This document shows, in pieces, positions 38,157 through 50,120 of a stretch of DNA of 64,000 nt (position 1 is its first letter; each line of letters starts with the position of its first letter). Where the stretch lies: assembly GCF_027942865.1 (NCBI RefSeq), contig NC_134509.1, forward strand, positions 27,536,197 to 27,600,196, written 5' to 3'. A model generated the notes under the pieces. It made no database searches. It was not told the DNA's origin and saw nothing but the letters and a program-made list of their open reading frames with translations. The translations under genes were made by a program, and so were the position numbers. This stretch comes from Odontesthes bonariensis (lineage: Eukaryota; Chordata; Actinopteri; Atheriniformes; Atherinopsidae).

Positions 38157-38987
38157 AGATCACGATAATGATAATAGCTGTGTCAAAACCGAAGCCAACG
38201 TCGTATGCGTGATGGATTTGCTTCAGTCCACCACTGAAACAAACCATTGTACACACAGGTGTATCTTTAGGCTTAATATTTAACATAATGTATTTAAATC
38301 CTGATGTTTTTCTTTTGTCACTGTAAATACTACTGAAATAATAGTTCTTCATCTCGTATGTTGTTAGAAATAAAAATAAATGGAACAAAGAACATTTTTA
38401 CCAAATTAAGATGCCACAAAAAGTTAAATCTTCATATATACATACTACAGTGTTGTCTAATCCCCCTTCAAACTGACAATTAAAGTACTTTACACGACAG
38501 TGGTTCCTTTTTTTTTTTTTTTTTTTTTTTAATACACACCAGTCAGAAATTCCGTTATTACCGCCAACCTAATATTGAAAAGGTCCTCCTCAAACTGCCA
38601 AAACAGCTCTAACCCATCAGGATGTGAACAGGGAGCACCTGGAGTGTATCTGCACGAATCATGAGTCACACATTTTAACATTTTCACCACCCACAGCATA
38701 CTTCAAACATACCTGGTGGACTTGAAGGTTATAGCTCCATAGGTTATACATCATTCCCCAATGGTTTCCCCAACTGTTTCAAAAGACTACTAAAAACTTA
38801 CTTCCACAATTTGGCCTTTTCGTGGATTTTCTCTACCTGTTGATACATTCTGTCCCTGGTCATGTTCTCTTGTATTTTACATCAAGTTGTTGTTCGCTTC
38901 AGATGTACTTTACTTCTGCATGTTTTCTTATGAGCCTGTACACATGTATGTATACTTATACATGGTTGCAGGCAATTACGTGTATTT

Positions 38988-39026
<39 letters not shown>

Positions 39027-40209
39027 TGAATGCTCAACTTCAAGTGTGTAATAAATTCAAATTCAGCTCTGTTTAAATTTGTTTTTGGGATATCCCCCCC
39101 GCGCGTCTGACATAAGATGGAGCTCGATCTGACCAGCAAAAACAATTTGAAATTGCAGCAAAAGAAATCCTCAGCTGCCGCCTGAGCACAGTCACTCAAC
39201 AGCACTGTGATTTTGTGCAACCTCCTTTTTCCCCCAAAGTGCATGAACATAAAGGTGAAGCTTTTGTGCATTTAACACACGACTGTCATGAAGCTTAGCT
39301 TTAATTTAGAACCAACTGTCTTCATAACAGTCTGCAATCCGCAAAGACAACTTCCATCAAAGTATTTCCTGTGTAAAAAATGTGTTTATTATCATGAATG
39401 ACACAGATGAAAACCTGATCTTTTTCTTTTAATATCTTACAGAATATGCAAACATGTTTTACTGAGAAAATAAAAAATGAGGAGAATCAAAATTACATTC
39501 TTTTGACACATGGACATACACCAGGAAAAAAAAACCAGTTTGATCATCTTAAAGACAAAAGTATAGAAGCCTAAAACACACAATCAGTATGTTCATACCG
39601 ACTTAACAACGTCTGGAAGGAAACTGATGTGTGTAAACGTTTAGTAATCTCACTGGAAGTCCCTCTTTCCCATTTTGCATTATTAACTGTAAAAACCTCA
39701 GCGTGGACTTATACCGGCACATGAAAAGAGAGATCGGTACCCTCTGACCAAAACCAAAGAAAAAAGTGAAAATAAAAATATCATCAACGAGGCTGTAACC
39801 AAGGAGACACTTCAATCACTGAACAAACAGCAGACTCTTAAACTGTCAAGATCACCAGAACAAACACGCCAATAACACTATTGCACATCGTTATCCCTTG
39901 TAAACCAGCAAAGCGGCATCATATTACATATCAACCTTCCATCTTTACTGATGTTATCTTGCAATAGAAATGCACACATCTTAAACCAGTCTCAGAGGTG
40001 TAGCACAGTAGCCATTCTACAACATGCACTTCCTCGCTGTTTGTGGTAAGACCTGACATTAAAGGCACTGCATGAAATGAAGTAACAAACTTCAGCTTTC
40101 TCAGACTCTTCCTAACATGGTTACCCTTTATGATCTAACAATATTCAGTTATTGCTCACAAGCTGTTCTCTCTCCTAATCTGCTTCGCACAACAGCAAAA
40201 ATGACCCCT
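38157..40209. other. Convergent intergenic region, probably including the tmed1 3' UTR
   Basis: No coding feature. It contains a T-rich run (about 38510-38530) and a TA microsatellite (about 38992-39021). Minus-strand AATAAA at 39385-39390 is a possible tmed1 polyadenylation signal, about 820 bases past its stop. Confidence 0.4.
38992..39021. repeat. TA dinucleotide microsatellite
   Basis: About 14 TA units (ATATATATATATATATATAT and on) in non-coding DNA. Confidence 0.9.
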
Positions 40210-40260
40210 TTATGTGCAGACCCTCCGTTTGTCGTCAAACAGTTTGCGCACGGTGTAGAC
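40210..40260 (-). CDS. tmed1: tmed1 exon 5 (cytosolic tail)
   Basis: 51 bp: [16 protein letters not shown] and TAA at 40212-40210. The aromatic-basic tail is the coatomer-binding type of the family. Confidence 0.88.
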   Translation of the reverse strand, partial: VYTVRKLFDDKRRVCT

Positions 40261-41011
40261 CTGTGAAAAGACAGAGCAATAAATTAAGTTAAATACAGTG
40301 TGACAGGCTGAGCTCGAGCTGCATAGGGTGTTGTCAGGGATCTATTTACCTGAGTAAAGGCCACACACAGCATTACCAGCACACTGGCACACGACCAGAA
40401 TGAGACCCTCCAGAGGTTATCCTCCAGAAGGTTTCGGTCTCGTGCCTCAAAAGCCCGGAGCACCGTCTGCATCTGCCGGCTGCGCTCCAAGCGTCTGTGC
40501 AGGGAGTCCATGGACTCCTGAGGGGAAAGGAAGAAAACACGGTAAGTCGGAGAGACATATGGAAGATACAATATGACAAGATACTCTAGAACTTTTCGTA
40601 TCTTTGAATAGACATGACCTAAGATGATATGAGATGTACACACAAGATCTGTAAATAGATACAGAAAACCAGGGTTTTACGGGTTTCCCCATATGAAGTG
40701 TTGGATTCATGTCCTTCCATATTTGCACATAATCTGTCTAAATGTGATTTGATGGGAGTCGAAACTCTTCAGAGATGGTTTTTAACATTTTTTTTATTTT
40801 TTTTATTTGTTTATCAGAAGAACATATAAACATTGATATTACAGTTTTCAAAACTCACATGACTTCTCCGATTTTTTATTTTGTTTTTCCCTATCCCCAT
40901 CTACCTTTCCCTGTATAAAACATACATCACCATACTGTCATAACAAAAATGAGACAAAACAAGTACAGAAAAGAAAATAAATAAAAAAAAAAAAAATAAA
41001 AAAAAAAAAAA

Positions 41012-41046
<35 letters not shown>

Positions 41047-44000
41047 AAATAAAAATAAAAAATAAAAAGGGGGGGGGGGAGCAGCGATCGGACGGCATTG
41101 ATAAGCTAAAAGGCAATAGTATTTTACTTATTTATTCTGTAAATTTTTGTCACATGATGACATAATAAACCAATCACATCAGTCTATGTATTATGAAGGC
41201 AGAGATTTTATGTATGTCACGAAAAGGTGCCCACTTTTGAGTAAATTTTGCCGAACTACCTTTAACTGTTAATAAAATCTTCTCCATCTTCAAGAAAGAC
41301 CTTACAGTATTAAGCCATTGTGAAGTAGATGGAGGTGTAGGAGATTTCCAGCAGAGTAAAATACAGCACCTGGCAAGGAGAGAACAGAAAGCCAAGACCT
41401 CCCCCTGCAGGGTGGACAGGTTAATTGAGGTCCCTGGAACTCCAAAAATGGCAATTAGTGGATCGTTTTGGATCCGGATTCCAAAAACCCCTGAGAGTAC
41501 GGAAAATACATATTCCCAAAATTTTTGTAAGCTTGGGCAAAAGAAAAACATATGACTTAAGTTGCAAGGTGAAGTCTGGCATCTGTCACACTGGTCCAAA
41601 ATTGAAGGGAAAATTTTAGATAGACGGGATTTTGAGAAGTGGACTCTATTTATCACTTTAAATTGTATAAGCTGTAACCTGGCACATGGTGTATTTTGGC
41701 GTATGCTGAGGACAACTTTATCCCACCACGAATCCGACAGTTCAACACCCAATTCACGTTCTCAAATAATTCTGTTTTTTCCCGATGAATCGGGCTCAAT
41801 TGTCATAAGTTTCCCATATATATTAGAAAGGGGTGATTTCAGATTAGGTGTCAAAACTAGAAGGTCGACCCATGGTGGGTCAGCAGGAAGAGCTGGAAAA
41901 TTTGGGAACAGCGAAGAAACACAATGTCTAATTTGGAAATAGAGAAACAGATGGGAAGTAGGTAGATTAAGTTTTGAGGACAACTCTGAAAAACTACGAA
42001 ATGCACCATCTTTGTATAGATCTCTTACTGTTCTAATGCCCCTCTCATGCCAAATTCTGTAGGCAACATCAGTAGTCGCAGGAGAAAATATGTGATTTTT
42101 TAATAGCGGAATTTTATATGAGGGAGACATAAATTTAAAATGGGACCTAAATTGTGACCAGATCTTGAGTGTAGAGAGCACTATAGGGTTTGTAGTAACA
42201 GGGGATAATTTAATTGGTAGTGAAGAATAGATGATTGAGGCAGGCGACAAAGATGTAGAGATCGATTGAATTTCAAGTTTACACCAGATCAGGTTAGGTG
42301 AATTTAGCCAAAAAATTAATTTATGAATATGTGAAGACCAGTAATACATTGCAAAATTGGGTAGTGAAAGACCACCACTCACGGTGAACTGTTGCAGTAG
42401 AGAAAGCCTCAGTCTGGGGGCCTTTCTGCCCCACAGAAAGGAAGAGATCATCTGATCCAGGGACTTGAAGAACTTTTTAGGCAAATATAAAGGAATACAT
42501 TGGAATAAAAAAAGAAATCTAGGTAGAACATTCATTTTAATAACATTAATTCTGCCAATTAGTGAAAGAGGGAGAGAGTTCCACCTCTGAAAGTCTGATG
42601 CGATTTGAGAGACTAGGGGGGCAAAATTCTGAGAGAACATTGAGGGCAAAGTACGTGCAATATTAATTCCCAGATACCTAAACCCTGAGGGGCTGAGTCT
42701 GAAAGGAATGTCAGATTGCCCAAGTTCTAAAGCTAATGAATTTACTGGGTAGCATTCACTTTTAAGTAAATTAATTTTGTAGCCAGAGAAAGATCCAAAT
42801 TTTTCAAGAATATCCAAAATTGGAGGAAGACTATGTAAAGGGTCTGAAACATATAAGAGAAGGTCGTCTGCATATAAGGACAGTTTAAGCTCAACACCAG
42901 AGCGGCCAATTCCATGAAAAGAAGAGAGGGATCTTAGCGCAGCAGAAAGAGGTTCAATAGCTAACGCAAACAGGAGGGGAGAAAGAGGGCACCCCTGTCT
43001 CGTACCACGTCCTAACGGAAAATAATCAGATTGGACGGAATTAGTAACAATACAAGCCTGAGGAGATGTATAAAGTAGCTTGATCCAGTCCACAAACCTT
43101 TTTCCAAAACCAAACCTATTGAGAACAGCAAAGAGGTATTCCCATTCCACTCATCAAAGGCTTTTTCGGCGTCAAGAGAAATGATCACCTCTGGAGACGT
43201 GGGGCAATGAGCTGAAAAGATTGCATTCAATAATGTACGAATATTGAAAAACAAATGGCGACCTTTAATGAATCCATTCTGTTCATGCGAAATAATCTGA
43301 GGAAGCACCGTCTCAAGCCGAGTTGCGAGTACTTTAGCCAAAATCTTAAAATCCACATTTAAAAGCGACAGGGGTCTATAAGACTCGCAAGCAGTGGGAT
43401 CTTTACCCCTCTTCAACAGGAGAGAAATTGAAGCCTGAGCTAAGGTGGGGGGCAACAAGCCACGCCCCAGGGACTCATTATAAACCTCAAGAAAAAGAGG
43501 GGCTAACTTGTCTTTAAATTTCTTGAAAAATTCGGCAGGAAATCCGTCCGAACCGGGGGCCTTACCACTCTGCATATTTTTGATAGATGTAAAAATTTCT
43601 TCCAATTTAATGGGAGCATCTAGTTGATCAGAGACCAATTTATTTATCCTAGGAATGTCAATATTCTGAAGAAAGGCAAATAACTCATCCGAGTCGGATT
43701 GTAGTTCAGATTTGTACAGATCACTGTAAAATTTCTTAAAACTGTCACTGATGGAGACGGGATCGGAAACGAGATTGCCCAACTGATCCTTGATTTGTAA
43801 TATTGTGCGAGAGCTAGCTTTTCGTTTCAGTTGGTGTGCCAGGAGCCTACTTGGTTTTTCTCCATGCTCATAATAAGAAGCTCGAGATCGAATCAAGAGA
43901 CGCTCCGCATCAGATGTTGTTAGGAGATCAATTTCCGTTTGGAGATCCTGTCGTTGCTTCAGTAAAGCATGTGATGGATTGATCGCATTTTGCCTGTCAA

Positions 44001-47000
44001 CATTCTGAATTTTTGTTGATATTTCTGATATCTTAGCATGTAGATTTTTATTAACCTTAGCTGAAAAAGAAATAATCTGACCCCGAAGATAAGCTTTTAA
44101 TGTTTCCCATAATAAAGAGAAAGAAACCGTGTCGCTCTTGTTAAACATAAGGAAATCATCAAGGATGAACTTATTGAATGACTCATCTGATAACAGGAGA
44201 CTATTAAATCTCCAACAAGGGCAAGAACGAGGTTTATTCATGAAGTTTATATCAAGGCTTAAAGGGGAATGATCTGAAATAATAATTGGGTAGTATTCAG
44301 AAGAAGTGACTCTGTGCATTAAAGAGCCATCAACAAAAAAGTAATCTATACGGGAATAGGACTGATGTACATGAGAGAAAAAAGAGTAAGTCTTTGTTAG
44401 TGGATTATGTGCCCTCCATGGATCTATATACCTATTTTGAGTCATAAAATCCAAAACTGATTTAGACATATTTGACTGTGTAAAGGCCCGAGGTGAGGAG
44501 CGATCTAATGCTGGGTTCATTACACAGTTCAAGTCCCCAGCAAGAATCAACAAATGCGTGTCAAGAAAAGGAAGTGTGCTAAATAGATTATTAATAAAAC
44601 CTGGATTATCAAAGTTTGGTGCATAAACGTTCACTAATAATACCGGGGTATGGAAGAAGCAACCTGCAATTATAAGAAATCTGCCATTTGCATCTCGTAT
44701 TATTTTGATGCTGTGAAATTAACCTTCTTATTAAATAATATGGCTACTCCTCTAGCTTTCGAGTTGAAGCACGAGTGGTAAATCTCTCCAACCCATGAAT
44801 ATTTGAGCCTGGACCAGTTTGCATTCTGCAGATGTGTTTCCTGTAAAAACACTATGTCAGGGTTTAGCCGCTTCAGATGAGAGTTTATTTTAGATCGCTT
44901 CACTGGACTGTTAAGACCTTTAACATTCCAACTTAGGAATCGAACAGCAGGTGAAGTTGAGGAAGCTTTCAAATCAACGGACATGTGACCAGTCGTTTAT
45001 AACAGAAGTTGAAAGACATTGCCATCTCTCCTATTCCACCCCCCACCCCCAGAAAAGAGGAAAAAAAATAAAAAATAAAAAAAATAAATAAATAAAAATG
45101 AACATAACCAAACATTGCCCCCAACCCCCCACCCCTTGTTTTTAACATTTTAAAGCTGGATGAGCATCAACGGCTCCTCTAAATTCCTCATAAATCTTTG
45201 TTCATGATATGATACACAGAAGCAAACAGATGTTATGATCAGAACTTGATGGATCCCCTTACTTTAAGGTTACGTTCACCTTCCAGGCACATTGTTCAAT
45301 TCGGATTCAGTACAGAGCAGATTTGACGGGTCACAATCATAATCACCCGATTTTCATTGGCACATATGTTCATTCGATATGTTTTTGTGAGCTTCTTTCA
45401 CAGACAGCGTCAGAATTGAGAGATCACACGGGATATATTAGACTGAGACAGAATTTTGAAATGGAAGTTATTGCAGCAAATTGAACCTATTTTGCTCTAA
45501 AGGACGGCAAACAATTGTCAGATTTGTAGGAAGGGACTGAGAAGGACAGGAAAAGCTAGATGCTAGCTTTAGCTGTTTTGGTGGAAATTTCTAGCAGTGC
45601 ACAGAATCAGATATGAGCGTCCTCACTGATGTTGCATAGCCACATACTGGATGTAAATCTGATCTAGGATCGCATCCTGAAGGGACACAAAACTGACTTG
45701 TGTCACATTGGAATTCACGATCGGATTCATCTTTTAGACAGCCCTAAAAGAAATAAATGAATTTGTGTCACCTCAGCACAGTAATCGATCGGATTCGCTT
45801 GGATCATTTCAGTCATATTTCCTGCAGAAACATTGAATTCTTGAAGTTCACAAACTCTCGTATATTTTCCAAATCATCACCAAGTTTCTTTAAAAGACCA
45901 AAACCAACACTGCATTTGTCATTATTTCGAAATTTCCCATTTCCCCAACCTGTCTGTGACTCTCAGTCCCGAGCTGATGACTAAAGAAAAATGGGTCACA
46001 CAATTTCCTTTTTTATAGCAATACAAAACCCAAACAGTAGCTAATGTACGTTTGGAAAGCCATTTGTAGGCATGAGCCATCAAACTCTTTCTAACAGGAC
46101 AGCGTATGTTAGATTGATGCCAACGACATTGCAATACTCAAATTCATGCCTAGTCTGGTATATATTTGGCCCTTCTTTATTAAAATCATGCAAATCACCC
46201 TGATGTCTTCCAGCTTGTATTCCAGCATGCTTCCATCAGGCTCCTCTATCCCCGGCCACTCGTCATCTCCACCCACGTCTCCTCCTTGTCCCTCAATGAT
46301 GATTTCAAAGAACACCATCTTCTCTGAGAAGCGACTGAAGCTGTTGTCGAAGCAGATTTCATAGTCTCCCTCCTCTGTAGGCTCCACCCTGGGATTACAG
46401 GAAGTAAAACGATGAAAAATAAACATGGCAAAACATCTGCATAGCCAGTCATATGAAACGTGATCAAGGGTTCAGGCCACTTACACGTGGACTCCATCAG
46501 AGCGGCGAGACTCAATGATGAGCTGGACGCCTTTAGGGGAGATGACGGTGAAGTCTACATCCATACCAGCACCAGCTATCACCTACAAGAACACATACAC
46601 ACAAAAATGCAGTTAGCACTCATTTTATAATCAAAAGAAAACATTTTTGGGATAAAGAGAAGAAATCTGGGGCTTTTTAGTACATAGTATGTATTTTAAA
46701 GTACCCATTTTAAGCTAGTTAACCAATATATCATTTTATTGTGGGAGTCTCCAAGAATAGGATCACAAGCCTCAATTTTTAACAAATAAATCACTTCCCT
46801 TATACTGTAAGCTGCTGCCGCACTTGTTATCATCTTCTCTCTAAAACACATCCTGAAAGGCCCAGTCGGCTCTCATTGGTCTTGAAAAATGGTGGAGCAG
46901 TTCAGCTGCTTCTCCTTAGTTTAAGGGGCTGCCGAACAAACCATTATTACTGAAGTTGTTCTGCAAATGAGGATGTCACCCGGTTCTGGAGGAAACGCTG

Positions 47001-49930
47001 GAGAATAAGACTCCATTTACAGAAAAGTTATTTGACTTCACCTAAACTTGGTCTTGGGCCTTTTCTGCCCTCATAAAAGATGCTGAGTTTACAAAATACA
47101 TTGGCTATGAGCAAAAAGACAAAAAAGGTTACCGTGTATTGTGTTTTCATTGGCCAGTGTGAAAGATGTAATGAGGTAAAAAAAAAAAAACAGCAGAAAG
47201 ATGGGAAAGAATTCATAAGGGCTTAAAAAATAAGTCCATCTTTTTACAGAATTATTTCATGCATGTTATATTACGATGGACAAACTGTTGAAAACACTTT
47301 CAGTACCAAAGTTGGTCATTGAAATAATAAAAAAAAAGACTCAAAAGGGAATCTACTGGTAGCACAGACTCATGCTCCTGTCCTAATGAATCCCAATTAA
47401 AATGACTGCATTCAAATGAATTAGCATTACTTTGACTGTTGTTGCTGCAAGGGACTGTGGGACGGCATCACCTCCTTTTCTGTCATAAAGGATGATGTGC
47501 TGTATACTATGCTAAAGAGATAGTAAAGCATAACCCAATTAGATGCTTCCAGGTCACTTGCCTTAGTTAGGAACCCTCCAAAACAAAAATGGGCTTTAAG
47601 TGCTTCTTATTATGCTAACTTATGCCGCATTGCGTCCTCTCTCCTCCCGGCAGCCAGAAGTCATTCCCATTTCTGCATCCTTAAAGAAATTACAACCCTT
47701 TTAATGCACAGCGATATAAATGAGGAGTGACGAGAGAAGAGGCTTCCACAGGAGCTCAGAGCCACAAAACACAAATGCCCCCTATGCAGTAGATTTTCTT
47801 TGGAGAAGTGGCATAAATACTGGGCCTCCACATATGCTTTTTGACACAAATTTAGACTGACACAGTGGAACCCACTATTTTTCCATGAGGCGGGTTTCTC
47901 CTCATGGCTCTTCCTTTCATCTTTTTCTCACATCGCAAGAGGCAAGGAAACAAGGGGCATGAGGAAAGCTGGGGGACATGTTAGCATGAAATAAAAAGCA
48001 CCCTTTTTTGGCCGTGACCGTGCACTTAAGGTTTCAAGCAGGTTCTAATAAAGTTTCCATCTGAGACTTGATCAGCATTGATTTGTAAATTTAAAATCAA
48101 CATAAACTGATGCTACCTGCATTGTGATTTCTCCTCATATAGGTCTAGTGCCAATGAGGCTTTGTAAAGTCAAACAATTTGAGATACAGAATGATGGAAA
48201 AAAAAACTGAAACCAGCAACACACTTTATTTTGTGGACTCATTTTCTGGGTAAACAAAGTCAAACATGCAGCGCATGAGCATGTCGCTGCAGCAGTGAAT
48301 ATTCAACAGTGGCTGATATCCAAAAGAAATTATATGACCTTAAAGAAAAAGGTCAGAAACTAATGGCAATGCGTAACATCTTGCCTCAGGTAGGCTAACT
48401 TTTATCCAAACACCCTTAACTGATAATTAACTCAGAGTTGGTCACTAACTGCTATTCTGTTGTCGAAACATCGAGTTTAGACTTGAGAATTGAGATCATT
48501 TCAACATGAAAGTTAGTTTTTGTGAAAAGAAAATAGTAAAATATGGATGTTGTAGGGGTGATATTTAGTACAGCTGTCATGAGTGGGTTTTATGCATTAT
48601 GTTCGGGACACTTTGAATCAAACACTGTCATGTGCCCCTCTTAGGAGAGAACAATAATTTCACAGAAACTGAGACCTTCCCACTTCAACAAACAGCTGCT
48701 GACGACGACAACTTCCCACCACATGATGTATTAACATGTATGTAGTGTTTTTCTAACTGCACTACTTAGTTTTGACTGTAGCAGAGCTAAAAAAATCATC
48801 TAAGGTATTTCTAGATGATATTTTCCAAAGCACAAATGCCCACAAATGTCTGTATTTTTAAATTTTCGCAAAAATCCGTGATAGGGGAAATATTCCTTTT
48901 CAGCTTTGATTTTTGGTCAAAAAGTGCAAAAAGCAAAGATGTTGCCTCAGGCTCTGTGATATTTTTTTTCTAAAGTCTAAAGAAATGTTTAATGGCATGA
49001 ATATTTCAATGCATCATGAAAATAAGTATTGTTGTAGCCCTCGATGAGAGAATGGTTAGCCTATATCTGTGTAGGATGAGAATATTAGACAGAAGCAGAG
49101 TTATAACTTGTGGTTTTGTTCCTCTAAAATCTCCTATCATGTGTTCCCCTGGTGGAACAGGACATCACTTCAGAAAAAAGTTGGAACAACCAGGATGTTA
49201 ACAGCCTGATCACATGACTCACTGTGACAATGACTTATCTCAACTTCTGTCATGACTGATCTTATTGCCAACTCGTGCATTTGTGCCCATCACGTTTACA
49301 CTGCATCCTTACGCAAACTAGTTTTAGATCAACAAATCTGACGTTGTGGATTTAACCACATATTTCTATCTTTTATGGAAAATATGAACATGAATTACAA
49401 AAAACTTATACATGAAACATTCAATTCAATTCAGTTTATTTATATAGCGCCAAATCACAACAAGGTACTTCGCAGATACGGTCAAAAAATATATATTTTT
49501 CTCAAATATTCACCACACCGGTCTCACATACCTACTCGTGTAAAAAGAATGGAGGGATATTGTATTTTTCTGACTGAAAGAAAATGCAGTTTAATGCACG
49601 TTGATCATACCAGTTGCTAATGATAGCAACTGTTTGCTATCAACAGCGCCTTCATTTATAAGCTTTCGTTAAACATGTTATTAATTGTGAAGACAACGAG
49701 TGGTTGGGTTTGCTGGCCACACATATAGTTACCTGATATTCGACCTCCATCGTACCGTTCTTTACTGCTGTCTGAAAGAAACACTCGGATCTTCCGGCTG
49801 GTAGCAGAAACGTAAACTCGCTGTCTTGGCTTTGTCCGAAACAGCGCACAGAGACTGCACACCACAGAAAGACTACCGCAAGGCCCAGCAGCCGCGCTCT
49901 GCTCCTCACTCTCATCAGGTTAACATCCAT
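40210..49930 (-). CDS. tmed1: p24-family cargo receptor TMED1 (spliced, minus strand)
   Basis: A type I membrane protein of COPI/COPII vesicles that sorts cargo between ER and Golgi. Exons in gene order: 49930-49733, 46582-46485, 46388-46199, 40517-40350, 40260-40210; frame is kept at all junctions, total 234 residues (human TMED1 is about 227). An N-terminal signal peptide ([17 protein letters not shown]) is followed by a GOLD domain from [16 protein letters not shown] to [12 protein letters not shown], with Cys in SECFF and EICFDN placed for the conserved disulphide. A coiled coil follows ([34 protein letters not shown]), then one transmembrane segment ([18 protein letters not shown]) and the short cytosolic tail [16 protein letters not shown]5 is the main alternative; the [15 protein letters not shown] stretch and the position next to dnm2 favour TMED1. 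Confidence 0.88.
40350..40517 (-). CDS. tmed1: tmed1 exon 4 (coiled coil and membrane span)
   Basis: 168 bp: [56 protein letters not shown]. Acceptor CCCCTCAG, donor CAG|GTAAAT. Confidence 0.92.
40979..41085. repeat. A-rich AAAT simple repeat and G10-type run
   Basis: A tract of AAAT units (on the minus strand TTTA) followed by a G run at about 41070-41079, inside the 3' UTR of the L1-type element. Confidence 0.85.
41174..44984 (-). pseudogene. L1-type ORF2 (endonuclease-reverse transcriptase), broken
   Basis: Pieces in order: 44984-44700, [20 protein letters not shown] and [10 protein letters not shown] (endonuclease start); 44634-43012, [37 protein letters not shown] (endonuclease catalytic regions), then [33 protein letters not shown] and SLDAEKAFD; 43150-41762, [20 protein letters not shown] and the catalytic [12 protein letters not shown]; 41752-41174, the C-terminal part. 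Frameshifts separate the first two and next two pieces, and one in-frame stop lies before 41752. Key catalytic residues are all visible, but the protein cannot be made as one chain. Confidence 0.9.
45152..46198. other. Remaining part of tmed1 intron 3
   Basis: 1047 bp between the LINE and exon 3; nothing recognised. Confidence 0.7.
46199..46388 (-). CDS. tmed1: tmed1 exon 3 (GOLD end)
   Basis: 190 bp: [36 protein letters not shown], then an acidic loop and [11 protein letters not shown]. Donor AGG|GTGATT. The preceding intron is only 96 bp. Confidence 0.9.
46485..46582 (-). CDS. tmed1: tmed1 exon 2 (GOLD)
   Basis: 98 bp: [20 protein letters not shown] then [12 protein letters not shown] and a split Val codon. 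GT-AG sites on both sides. This exon is short and hidden in the six-frame view. Confidence 0.9.
46583..49732. other. tmed1 intron 1
   Basis: 3150 bp. A short minus-oriented LINE tail lies at about 49424-49465. No other feature was seen; the open frames are short and without family features. Confidence 0.75.
49424..49465 (-). mobile_element. LINE 3'-tail fragment
   Basis: ATTCAATTCAATTCAGTTTA then TTTATATAGCGCCAAATCAC, the reverse complement of a common fish LINE end (GGCGCTATATAAATAAACTG and an AATTG tail). Only the last 40 or so bases remain. Confidence 0.6.
49733..49930 (-). CDS. tmed1: tmed1 exon 1 (signal peptide)
   Basis: 198 bp, 66 residues. The ATG at 49930 ([16 protein letters not shown]) has G at -3 and G at +4. 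A second ATG at 49915 (MRVRSR) gives a more classical signal peptide, so either may be used. Ends MEVEYQ before GTAACT. Confidence 0.85.
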
Positions 49931-50029
49931 GACAAATATATATATGTATATAAATGTATATTTCCACACACAGGGCTATCTAAGTTCAGCCATCTCCTTC
50001 GCATCCCTCTTCCGCAGCTGAACTTTGCG

Positions 50030-50120
50030 ATGTTGTGATTGGATGGAGACCTGCAAACAGGAATAGTGCTGCAGACCAATCAGAGGAGGAAGAGTAGCAA
50101 CGCTCCTCCAATCATTGCAC
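50030..50120 (-). promoter_or_regulatory. Candidate tmed1 promoter with CCAAT boxes
   Basis: 100-190 bases upstream of the tmed1 start codon are ATTGG (about 50038, CCAAT on the gene's strand), CCAAT at about 50076 (plus strand) and another CCAAT at about 50107. No TATA box was seen. Inferred from position and motif clustering only. Confidence 0.4.

Larger units (their letters stand above)
40792..45137 (-). mobile_element. L1-superfamily (L1/Tx1-type) LINE in tmed1 intron 3, 5' truncated
   Basis: 4346 bp, in the same orientation as tmed1, flanked by an exact 14 bp target duplication GTTTTTAACATTTT (40778-40791 and 45138-45151). On the minus strand ORF2 is followed by a 3' UTR with TTTA-type simple repeats and an A-rich end (plus-strand T-rich start at 40792). 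There is about 150 bp of sequence before ORF2 and no ORF1, so the 5' end is truncated. It is inserted cleanly and leaves tmed1 exons intact. Confidence 0.9.

Noticed and set aside
41358..41942. Plus-strand ORFs in the L1-type element
   Set aside because: Antisense shadows of ORF2; no domain.
49375..49620. An 81-residue plus-strand ORF in tmed1 intron 1
   Set aside because: It runs through a LINE tail and low-complexity AT-rich DNA; no splice or family support.
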